A stretch of DNA of 64,000 nucleotides from Caenorhabditis elegans. Its lineage: Eukaryota; Nematoda; Chromadorea; Rhabditida; Rhabditidae. Numbering within the stretch: position 1 is the first letter of the stretch; the number at the start of each line of letters is the position of its first letter. The stretch spans positions 6,944,001-7,008,000 of the forward strand of contig NC_003281.10 in the NCBI RefSeq assembly GCF_000002985.6, read 5' to 3'. The position numbers and the translations under genes were made by a program. The notes beneath the pieces were generated by a model. It made no database searches. It saw only the letters and a list, made by a program, of their open reading frames with translations, and was not told the DNA's origin. Positions 1 through 11,700 of the stretch are shown one piece after another.

Positions 1-10
1 GACGTGTTTT

Positions 11-199
11 GTGGATCATGATGAGACACCGATGCTAACGGCATTTGCCAGCATAATATCACACCAAAAACCAATTTCACTGGACACCTTATCAGATCGC
101 GGATGGAATAACATCACTATTATTTCAATAAACATGGATGATCTTGTTTTTTGTTTTGGAATTTTGAAAATTATTGCAATTGTCATAACTTGCTTTTAA
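11..199 (+). CDS. Possible exon of an unidentified gene at the left edge
   Basis: A 62-codon open frame runs from the window edge on the plus strand and stops at 199. Its composition (DETPMLTAF, HQKPISLDTL, DRGWNNI) looks more like real protein than AT-rich noise. A possible donor GTTTTTTG lies after codon DDL near 146, and a strong plus-strand acceptor TTTTTCAG lies at 282-289. The rest of the gene would be outside the window. I do not recognise the protein. It may be chance, and the antisense strand is an alternative location for the last exon of the secreted gene at 577-1647. Confidence 0.22.
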   Translation: MDHDETPMLTAFASIISHQKPISLDTLSDRGWNNITIISINMDDLVFCFGILKIIAIVITCF

Positions 200-576
200 A
201 ATAGTCTGATTCGAAAAATGGCATGAGGCAATTCAAGGATGTGGGCATCCTTTTTAATATTATATTGTAAGGAAATTTAATTTTTCAGGGCGTTACCAAT
301 TAAAAATTTGGACAATCATATCAAGTGAATGGGCCTTTGACTTTTCACCTGAGCAATAATATTCAGGAAAGCATTAAGGTTTCAGAGTTACAGAGCAAAG
401 TCTCAGATGCAGTTGATGCCGTTTGCCACATCAATTGACAAACAGCATCAAAATGGTATAAAAAGGGTTATATGTCAAAACGGATGTCACACATCCCACT
501 CTATATATATTTTTTTTAACCAGTAGAAGAACATTTTTGCAAGTGACCGAAACCTGAAACGGTTTAAATTGCTTAC

Positions 577-1647
577 CTGATTGTAGTATCCGTTATTATT
601 ATTATTATTGTTATAATATTGATTTCCTTGTTGCTGTTGTTGTGGATATCCATAATATTGTTGGAAGTTGTTCTGTTGTTGGTATCCTTGTTGTGGAACA
701 AATGCGTATGGGCTGAAACAAAATATGTTAAATTTCATGAAGACCTTTTAATCTATACAGTTGTCGGCATTTGGTTAATTAAAACTTCTCAAATAAGTTG
801 CCAAATAAAAAAAAGGTGTGCACAACTATAGTTATAATTATAATTAGAAATACAGTAGATGTTTCTGTTCGTTTTCAGGTAGCATACTGGTTTGTACTGC
901 TTTTCTACAGAAACCAGATGTTTTGAATATTTTGAAGATAACGCTAAAAACTGGGCATTTTAAATGTTGAAATGAACAAACAAGTATAAATGAACTAACA
1001 AGTGAAATGAACTAACAAGTAAAATTGAAATGAACTAACAAGTATATTATGAGTTGTGAAACCTGAAACTAATTTCCACTCATAGTACAATAATAGCCTA
1101 GAATGGGAAATCTCGCTTTTGGAAATGAAGTTTTTTTATTTGAAATAATAGTAAAAACTATTTTGTTGATCGGTAAAAGATCAAACTGAACAATTTCCAA
1201 TTTTCCATTTCTTATGCGCAACTCGCTTACGAATGTCATTTCAATCACAAACCTTGGTGGAACAAATGGAGCTGGAGTACTTGGTGGTGGGAAGACCAAT
1301 GGTGGATGAGTTGGGAATGTGAATGGAGCATGAGTTGGAAGGGTAAATGGAGCCAATGTTGGATGGCTTGGAAGAGTGAATGGAGCAACTGTTGGAAGAG
1401 TTGGGAAGGTGAATGGAGCTGGTGTGACAGCAGCTTGTGGTGCTACTGGAACAGCATTTGGAAGCTGTGGCGCGGCAACTGCTGGTGGCTTCTGATCAGC
1501 GGTTTGCACAAAAAGTGGGGCTCCCTGAGCTTGAGCAGCGACACCAACTGGCTCACCACCTAGCTGAGCTGGTAGGTCAAAAATAGTGTTTTGAAAGGTG
1601 TTCTGCGCTAGAGCCACAGAGGGCAGAAGAGCTATCAGGAGCCACAT
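577..1647 (-). CDS. Secreted Pro-rich then Gln/Asn-rich (prion-like) protein, 3' end unresolved
   Basis: Two exons on the minus strand, 1647-1253 and 712-577, join in phase (AG|C codon) across a GT-AG intron. The start ATG at 1647 follows a splice acceptor (TTCCAG|TG) by two bases, which fits trans-splicing. The N-terminus MWLLIALLPSVALA is a clear signal peptide. Residues ~70-125 are a Pro/Thr/Phe repeat with units like APFTLPTH. Exon 2 is low-complexity Gln/Tyr/Asn: QQNN, YPQQQQQG, then a run of seven Asn. After 577 a good donor (GTAAGC) points to a further exon that I could not place; reading on would add ~30 residues and stop at 487. No catalytic domain is visible. Function is unknown; it could be an extracellular or cuticle-associated structural protein, or a member of the worm pqn group. 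Alternative: both downstream ends are wrong. Confidence 0.6.
969..1043. repeat. Short tandem repeat, ~16-bp unit, about four copies
   Basis: Units close to AAATGAACTAACAAGT recur four times with small changes and short insertions. The repeat lies in the intron of the secreted Gln/Asn-rich gene. Confidence 0.75.
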
Positions 1648-2764
1648 CACTGGAATTTTGAAATCGAAGAAGAACTGAGATTTGAGGTTCAGCTTCTTCT
1701 TTTTCTTGCGATTCTGGAGAAAAGAATAGAAGATCTGGATGTTTTAGAGACGCAGAGAACTGGTGCGGAACGGGTTTTTAGCTTTGTCATCCGAAAATAG
1801 TATGAATAGACGAAGAGCGTCAGACATGAGATCGTTTATGTTCCATGTCCAGAACCATCAACACCGCCTCCTTCTTCACCCATCGTTTTCCCTACAACCA
1901 CGATTTTTATCTTTTCTTTTCTTTTCTTTTGTAAGCAACAAGAGAGAGAAAAGAGGAAAATCCGTGCGTACGGATTGCCTTAGAAATTGAAACAGCGAGA
2001 AGTTTGACAGGGTGGTGACATCTGATGAACGATTTATGGGATTGTACTTTATTTTTTATCGAACGGGAATTAGTTGTCAGGGGAGGCATTCAAATGTGAC
2101 AGTATTTCAGATAATCCACAATTCAAAGTTAAACTATTACACAGATACGAAATTTTGCCGATTCACAGTACCCTGTCTCGACACGCCCAAATATGTTTTA
2201 ATTTAAAAAAAATGGAGTACTCAAAACAGAGCATATGTCATCCAAATATTATATTCCCAGATGAATAATTTTGAGAATGTGGCCACAAAAATACGGTAAC
2301 CAAGAAGCAAAATTGAAATATAATAAAACGTTCACAGGAAAAATTACAATTTCTTAAAAACGGATATTTTTCAACATTTTCGAAGTACATGCGCATGTTT
2401 TTTGTATGATTGTGATTTGGTCAACTGCTATAAAGTTATAAAATTTATGGTGCACATTTTTTTTATAACTTTCGACACATTTCATGGATCGGTGCTCATT
2501 TTCTCACAGCTGCAGCTGTCGATCCTCCATTCTGCTGTACACTAAACAACACGCGCCTCGGAATTTCGGAGTGTCGTTTACAAACTAGAATTAAAACGGA
2601 ACGGATCTTGGCACGGCGCCAATCTTTCAATATTTTTAACTGTTTCTTCACATAGTTTTATTTGATCTTTAAAAAATGCGCTTCACAAAAATTAGCGCGA
2701 GTTTTAAGTTTTCAAACTTTTTAATTCGTTTTTTCCTCATTTTTCGCCCCATTCGTTGTTGAAA
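1648..2764. other. Intergenic, divergent promoter region
   Basis: Shared upstream region of the minus-strand secreted gene and plus-strand let-711. I see no coding exon. A CT-rich stretch (1905-1930) and a small palindrome CAGCTGCAGCTG (two overlapping E-boxes, about 2507-2518) are the only motifs I noted. Confidence 0.55.
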
Positions 2765-5700
2765 ATGCATTCAACTTCAGGGTTGGCCCCCGTTTTTCGT
2801 GTGGAGGAAAATCATATGATTCGGAATCGAGAGAATTTGGAGAGACCTATCTCCAAAAAAGGTGAGTATTTTTTAAGCTAATATAAAAATATGTAATTTG
2901 TTCTTCAAGAAACGATTTATGATTTTTTTTAATGAAGGGAAATTATTTATTGAAGCTGTTTTATAAATTTCACAATGTTGTTGAAATCTTTGAAAAATTT
3001 GCAGGCACCATCACGCTTTTGTCGAAAATGCCGATGGGATTCGTGTTGAATAGTTGCTCTTGTGCTTATATCGACAATCTTCTTGCTCATAGCAGTATTC
3101 ATCGTGTGAAACCTCACTCGTTCATGATTCAGGTAGGATAATCGAATGAAAACTAAAATTTTGGGAGGAAAAAGCTATTTTTCAGCGTCTCGTAGTCATT
3201 TGTGGTCGTTCATCACCATCATTGCCAAATCATGCAGCCAATATCATTCTCTCTGCATTCAATTTCTGTCAAATCGAAGCACCGGCGAAAAAGTTTCTTG
3301 AAGAAGACGCTGCCCTTAGTCTTTTTCACACTGTAAGCGCTTTTTTTTTGGAGTTTTGAAGCTTTCTTTACATAGTGTTTATTCAAAAATATTTCGTTTC
3401 TAGATACTCTCCTATTCGACAGTTACACAAATTAATCGAAGCGGAATAGAGATTCTTGGAGCTCAACGTCTCACTTCGGCTCTCTGTGATTTGATTTATG
3501 CATACACGAAGACCATGGATGATATGGTTGCCAGCAAGACATTGACCCATTTGTGCAAGAAAGTGAGTTTTTATTTTTAAATTTTCAAAATTTCCTACTA
3601 AAGCTATCCCCTTGAAAATAATATAAACTCCATTTTCTGGGAAGTTGAAACTTTATTCAACCCAAGATAAACGTTAAAATTCGACTCGACAAAAGTAAAT
3701 TTATAAGCATCTAGGTTCCAAAAATACTTTAGCCTTTCAAAAACTTTCTATAATTTTTATAATTTTCTGTTCAAGTTAGAAAAAAATTTTTAAACCATAT
3801 TTAATTTATTTTTATTTTTCAAAAAGTGTATTTACCTAATTTCCATTCATAGACGGTTTTCAAAGTGATATAAAAATCTTGAATCTAAATATTTAGTTTC
3901 AAGTAATTTTTTCGATCCTTAATTCTTCCCAATTTTGCACTCTCTCCTATTTTTTCTTTTTCCCAACGTATGATTCTTCGAGTGAAAATACAAATAATCA
4001 CTTCTCGCCCGTGCCGGACAATAACGACAAGACGCAGAATGCGAAAAGTGCTGTAACATTAACATTTGATCGTCGTGGTCACACACAGACAGAGAGAAAA
4101 AGAAAGAAAGACTAAGAGGAGATGGACTTTAGGAACGGACGGTCCTCTGTTAGCTTACGGGAACATTGAAAGAGAGCACGAGATTAAGAGAGACACAGAT
4201 ATATAAAGAAAGTTCACGGGATGAGAACTCTCTTGAGAAGGCACACACACATATACACAATATCACATTTTTCTCTCTTTCTTCAAATCTCTAGGCCTTC
4301 TGGTCAATTGTTAGAAGTCCACTGGCCAGAGACTAATCCTTTATCATTTAATTCATATATTTATTTATATTAATTTAGGCCAAGACTAGGTTACTGTAGA
4401 CTAGCGCCCAGATTTTCCAGACAATACAGTTTATTTGGTCTTGTTCTTGATCTTATCTCTTATCAAGCCTTTTCTAATTTACGATGAATCCCTTTAAAAG
4501 TAGATGAATGGTGTTATATTGGCGTCATATAACTATTACACATTTATTCAAACGACGCTTTTCTTTGACAGTTTCTCTGCTACTTGTCGATCTTTTCTCC
4601 TGCCATATTACTGGTGATAAAGCAGTTTTTCTTCAGAAAAAAATTGTTAAAAATAAAAGATTACTTTTAAATTATTTTTTAATTTTGCAAAAATAAAATT
4701 CAAATGATTTATTAGGACGCGCCCACTTTTTGAAGAGTTTCCTGTTTTTCGGCATATTTAACTGGGTTTTCTTGTTTTTTTTTTAAATATTTCTAATGTG
4801 ACGTCTTTTTTGAAATTACAAATGAAAAACCAAGAAGTGACATTTTATTTTATTGGAAAACTTGAAAAAAGTGGGCGTGGCATAATCAGCCATTTGATTT
4901 TTTTCGTTGCAAAATTTGAAATATCATGAAAAATTGAGAATAATTTTCAAAATTATCATTAAGACCCAACAATTAGTCTTGCATGTAAGATTATTCTCAA
5001 TTTTCTAAATAAATAAAATGCTAAATTAAAAATTGAATTTTGATTCTTTTTTCAAATTAATTATTTGATACTTTTTTGCAGCTAGCCGGTTTATTCGATC
5101 CTCTGGTGGTCCTTCCGTTTATCAGCAAGCTCGCCAAGAGCCGGCGTCTTCGTCACTATCTTCAGCCTTTGTTCCTTGGTCACTGTGAATATACATCTGA
5201 TACGTGGGGTACTGTACCGTTTTTTTAAATTCAATTTTTTTTACATTACAAATAATTTTGAAGGCGTCTCTCCGGAAGGTGCTGAAATATACAATCAAAT
5301 TGCACGTGGCAACTTCACAACACAAACTTTGATAGAAATAGTACAGACATTTCTGGAGAAAGAAGTGAAAGAAGTTATCATCAGTTCGACTACCGATCCA
5401 ATCAAACTTGTACAATATCTGATATCGGTGAGAATAATTTATTATTTTTAAACCCTTAAATTTCCAAAAACAAAAAAATTACAGTGTTCCAACCCGGACA
5501 ACACTGAAATTGTTCAAGCACTGGCCTTCCTTCTCTACTCGAATACTAAACTATTACCAGCTGGAAGTGGTGGGACAATTGACATGGATGTTCAGGCGGC
5601 TGATACGATTACAACTGCCCGGCTCGGTGATACAAAGTTCACTCAACCTGTGAAGGATGCATTGCTTGATTCTGGAAGAGAGGCTCTGCTCAGGCGAATG

Positions 5701-8700
5701 GAGATTTACGGAGTATCGCTGTTGTCTTCTGTTGAAAATTTTGTCACCGAATTGAAACAGGCACCAATTCAGAAAAGTTGGATTTTTAAAAAATTTACTT
5801 CATAATTGAGGATTTTCAGAAATGGTGACTAACAATTCAGTTGCAAATGCCATTTTATACATGCTTCAGTACAATTTTGACATGTCTCGAGATATTGAAA
5901 ATGGAAGACAGTTAGTTTTTTCTAAAACAACATTTTCTGTAAGTAAAATTTCTTGCAGGGATAATTCGCCGTTTTGGGGTGGTAGCAATTTTGTAATTGG
6001 CATCACACGATTCGTAGAGGAACAGCAAGCGGCTGTGCGAGATATGGAAGGATTCTCGGATTGGTATCCTGATATCAATTGGGTCGAAGTTATCAAAGAG
6101 TTTGATTCTGAAGAATTTGCAATCTGTCGTCAAACCATTATCATGTTTGCTGATATCTTTCCGATAATGTTTCAGCCGCAGAATTTCCCAGTTTCATTTT
6201 TCCTCACACCATGGAGATATTATGATCATCAACTTCGCTTATTCGAGTTTATGATCGAGTATGCCGATGTATGGAATATTTCTCAATATCCACACACAAA
6301 AGTGCTCACTCCGGATCTAAATTTGAAAACAATTCCCGACGATTCTACATCAGTTGTTCAATTATGGAATTGTCAAGAATTTAGTAATTGTTTACTCACT
6401 ATTGCCAATTCGCAACCCTCGCTGTACAATGCTATTAAACAATTTTACAATGTTGGATCCATGCAAGCTGGTGATGTATCCATGCTTGCTCTGATTTTAT
6501 CACCAACACAATGGACTACTGGCCGTCAAGATTTGATCAGACATTTTCTGCCATCTTTTATTCTCAAGAGTCCAAATGTGACTCCAGTTTTAAATTTGGT
6601 GTGGAATGATGTTAGTTTACAAAAGAAAATGCTTTTATTTTAATTTATTCTTATTCAGACCAGCCTTTCAAAACACATGCGCCAACATGTTATATATTGT
6701 CTCACTTCCATGCACGCTGCAGATAGCTCACAACTTGCGAAAATTCTTGATGTGGCTCACGACATAAAGCCAACTGGACTATCCGAGTTGCTCAACCAAG
6801 CGCCGAAACATCTTGCGTTCATGGTTGATCTCGCATGTCTAGCTTCCAAACGAGACTACTTGAACCTGGAGAAATGGATTGAAGATAAAGAGAAAGCCCA
6901 TGGTGAAGCTATGACTGTCGCTGTCCTGCAGTTTATTCAAAAGAAATATCAACATGCTCAATTGGTAGCCGCTATTGCTCCAAAAACACAAGCAACGACG
7001 CCAGGTGCACCGTCTGAACCGCTCCAAGTTCTTATACCGTTCGTGAGCAAACGAGCGAGGAAACCGTTGCGACAGCAGTTTCCACTTGTGTTCCAGGTTA
7101 TTAGACTAAATTTGTTTTATCAACAAAAAAAAGGTCATAAATTAATTAGCCTATGTTGTTGAATAGAGTGTGTGTGAAGAGGTATCTTAGTTGTACCTCT
7201 ACCTTTAAAAAATTCCTAATAGATTGAGTTCCACAATATTAAAAAAAAAAATTTCAGTATTGATTAAATTAAGAACTTTGATAACTGAAAATTTTGAGGT
7301 AGCACGACAAAACTGAATAAGTGTACATTCTTTGATTATATTATATTTACTGTTTTAAAAACTGCGTAAAGAGGTCCTAACGAAATATTTAGATAATCAC
7401 GAATGTCGTCGTCGAATTTTAGGTTTTCACGTATACGAGAAATTTTTAGAGGAGAGTATTTTACGCGTTTACCTTAAAATTGTGAATATTTAGAGTTCGT
7501 ATATTTTTAATTAATTTTAATTCAAAGAGGAGATTTTTTGTGTTCACTCAATGGATCTCGAAAAGCGAAAGTGAACAAAATAAAATTTGCACTAATTTTG
7601 AAATGTTCGTCCAACAGGGCGCCGCGTAGCGGTCGCGTCGCGGCTATCTCTTCCTCCTTTTCTTGTTTGGCCTGACCCGCTCGCACCGCTTCGATTTTTC
7701 TCATGATTTCTTAGTTTTAGAAAGATTTTTTATGTTCTCCTAGTTTTATATCGATAGTTTTATAATTGTTACGAATCGCTATGCGTAAGAAACATTCGTT
7801 TCATCTTTTGAACTACTAACATCCTTACTGATGAAACATAAGAGCTGGTTTTTGAGAAATCGATAAATGTCTGAGCAAGGCCATTATTTTTTAGAGATAT
7901 TTTTGAAATATATTACTGAAAAAGCTTACAATTTATCTAGGAAATTTGCAGTTTTGCTTCTTTTCCAACCAGTATGTTGAGAAAATTTCTAAGCTAGATT
8001 TTTTGTTGATGTTTGTTCGCAAGACTTTTATAAACCATCTCTAGTTTCATGTTACATTTTTAAAATTTCAGGTAATGAAAGAGAACTCGGGTAGAAGTTC
8101 GTCAGTATCTTCTGGCGGACACGTACAACAGAGTAGTGGTTCACAACCACAACAGCAGCAGTTTGGCGGCGGCTCCGGACTTCCACCATCCGGTGTCGTT
8201 CCTGTTCAGCAACAACCACAACAACCACCTTCTCTACAGCAACAACATTCCCAACAAAGTCTTCCTACTCCACCAACAACGTCACAACAGCAGATTCATG
8301 TCCAACAGTCTGTTCCTGGGCCAATTCAGCGACCGGCTCAGTTTGCACCACAGCCAATGTTCCCACCGCAGGCTCAGGCACAACATCAGCATCAGCACAT
8401 GATGGTAAGTATTTAGTTACTTTCCAGATCACGTTACTTGGAAATTGTTGATTTTTTCGATTTACAGGGTCAACCGCCACCATCATCACAAAATGCTCAG
8501 CCTGGAATGAATCTCTTGATGAATATGAGTCCTTTTGCATCTGGTAACAACAGGGATTTGCTCAAAGTTGTTCAACCTGCACCACCTCCTCCATCATCAA
8601 TGTCTCCGTCGACACAAATGATGAGATCTTTGATTCCACCACTTACTCAACGGCAGGTAAGATACATTTAATAAATTATGTTCAATTGAGCAAGATTTTT

Positions 8701-11700
8701 TCTGCTAAAAAGTTTCGACATCGATAACGCGGATTTTCAGAATTCAAACTCTGGCTGGCATGCTGCTCCGGCACCACAAAGACCATCCGGACCACCAACG
8801 CCACAACAGCAAATGGATTTTCGCGGTCAGATTCAAGAGTTTGCACCGCAGGGACCTCATCAATTGCAACGAAGCGGAAGTGTCACCGGCAGATCTATGG
8901 GAATTGTTGGACAGAAAACTTCATCGAATTTTTCAGTGGGAGCCCCTATTCCTGGAAGCGCAGCAGCCACCGCTGCTGCTGCAGCAAACGTTCAGCAACC
9001 AATGAATGAGGACTTCCAGTCAATGACATTTGCGGAAGATATTCAAGAAGAAGCCAATTCGTATTTCGAGAAGATCTACAGTGTAAATAATGCGATGTCA
9101 GTGGAAAATTTGATCGACCTGTTGAAGCGATTCCGAGTATCAAATGATCGTCGAGAGCGTCTCGTTCTTGCATGCGTTGTTAAGAATTTATTCGAGGAGT
9201 ACAGGTTTTTCCATGAGTATCCTGAAAGGGAGCTCCGAACAACAGCTGCTGTTTATGGAGGAATCATTCGCGAGGATATTATTTCTAATGTTCAATTTGC
9301 CACTGCCGTTCGGAAGGTCATTGAAAGTCTAAGCGCCGACCCGAATACTATGCTCTGGACATTTGGAATCGTAGCTCTTCAACACTGTCGAAGCAAACTT
9401 TGTGCTTATCCAAAGGTAGATTTTTGTTCAGCAATTTTTTGAAAATCGATTGATGAACTGATTTTTCAGGTGTGCCAAATGATCGTGAGTAGCGAAAACT
9501 TTGCACGGTTCCCACAGCTATTGAAGGACTATGTCATCGCTGGTGTCAAAGGAGAACTTCCTCCAGAAGGTGGCCGTCACACTCCTGTTGGATCTGCTCA
9601 AGCCGGATCTGCTTCTTCAACACCAACACCAGCGGCTGCTCCAACCAACTGGGGAGCTGTCGCGCGTGCGGCATCGGTTGATCCCAAAAATTCCCTTCCC
9701 GCTAACCGAACAGGCAATGTCCTATCATATACAAATGTTGATACTTTGGTAATGGCAACGAACAAAGATGGAGCAGAGATTGCACAACCAGCTGAAGCTA
9801 TCGTCGATAAGATCTCTTTTCTGTTCAACAATTTGTCGCAGTCGAACTTGATTCAGAAGAAAGACGAAGTTGTGGAAATGATTTCCGATCATGGAGATGC
9901 CTTCACCCTGTGGCTTGCACAGTATATTGTGATGAAGCGAGTGTCAATTGAACAAAATTTTCAACCACTGTATAATCAGTTTGTCAATGCCATCGAAAAT
10001 CCCTATCTCGACCAGTGCATTAAACGTGAAACTTTCCGAAATATCCGAATTCTCTTACGAACAGACAAAAGGACGACCGTTGCATCAAATTACAGTGATC
10101 GACAACTGCTGAAGAATCTTGGAAGTTGGCTTGGAGCTATCACAATTGCAAGAAATAAACCTATTCTGCTCAACGATCTAGATTTGAAGAGCTTGCTTCT
10201 TGAAGCGTACTACAAGGGACAAGCTGAGCTACTATATGTAGTTCCATTCATTTCCAAAATTTTGACCGCATGTTCGAAAACTTCATTGTTCACGCCTACA
10301 TGTGCTTGGATTCGGAGTATTTTAAAAGTCCTGGCTGAGCTGCACAATGAACCGGATCTGAAAATCAATTTGAAGTTTGAAATTGAAGTGTTGTGCAAAG
10401 AGTTGAATGTGGATCTCAATCAGTTGCAAATGGATGGAATTCTCAAGGATACGGAGAAGCTAGTTCGAGTTCCACAACAATTATGTGATGTTAAACTTCT
10501 TACTCGTCCCGAAGCAGCAAGCCCAGTACAATCTAAGATTCACATGTCTGGCTCGGCTGAACAACTCTCTGGAATGTCACCAGCGATTCCAGATCAGGTG
10601 AAGCCCGCCACACCACAACCAACAGAAGCCGAGCTTCAAAGTGGCACTGGAGGTGGTGGTTCCCAAGGAGCCGAAGCTCAAGTTGTTCCAAATGTTACTC
10701 ACTTTGCCTACCATGATATCAATGTTCTCACCTATGACGGTCTCATTCCACATGTCAAGATTGTTTCACATCTTCCTTTGTTCCAATTGCATCCACATGC
10801 TAAACATCTTGTACGACCAGCCATGATTCATGCTATCAAAGAGTTAATAGGACCCGTCACGGAGAGAGCGTTGAAAATTGCAATGACTGTCACAGAATCA
10901 TTGGTTCGAAAGGATTTCGCTTTGGACCCAGAAGAACAAAATTTGAGAGCTGCATCATTCCATATGGTGAGTTCATTTTTATAATCATATAGTTTGCAAA
11001 ATAATTCAACACTTTAAACATCATCGTAAGTTAACTTATTTTCAGATGCGTGCGATGACCGCTGGAATGGCTATGATCACCTGCCGTGATCCACTTGCGA
11101 GCTCAATGCACTCAAATTTGGCCAACGCCTTCTCTTCTTCACTTCGCTCGACAGCTGCTAATCCAGAAATGAAACAAATGATTGAAGATGCTGCAGCTAC
11201 AATCACACAGGATAACGTTGAATTGTCCACTAATTTCATTGTGAAGACGGCTTGTGAGAAAGCAACTCAGGATATCGAGAAGCGCCTCGAGGCTGATTAT
11301 CAGAAGAGAATCGCTGCAAAGGCCGAAATGTCATTTTATCGGGATGAAATCGCTGCAGCTATTCATGCCCAACTCCCAAAAGCCATTGCGACTGTACCAG
11401 GTCCAACGGACAAGGCTCTGATGGGTATTTACGATCAGTTCAGTAGCCGAATCTGCGGGTTCAAAGCGAATTCTGGTGAAGATCCAGTTAGCGCTGAGCC
11501 AGGAAGTGGCGCAATCACTCCAGTTCAAACACAGAGCAAGGAAATGGAACTTGTGTGCCAACAATTGCAAGTTATCATCAAAGAAGTTGACCAAACCACT
11601 CAAGCTCAACCTCATCTGAGTAATTCTGCATTCCAAACAGTATGCTTGATGCGGGAGTTGATGCAAAATGTTATTAGCACCAAGGACGCTAATCATCTCA

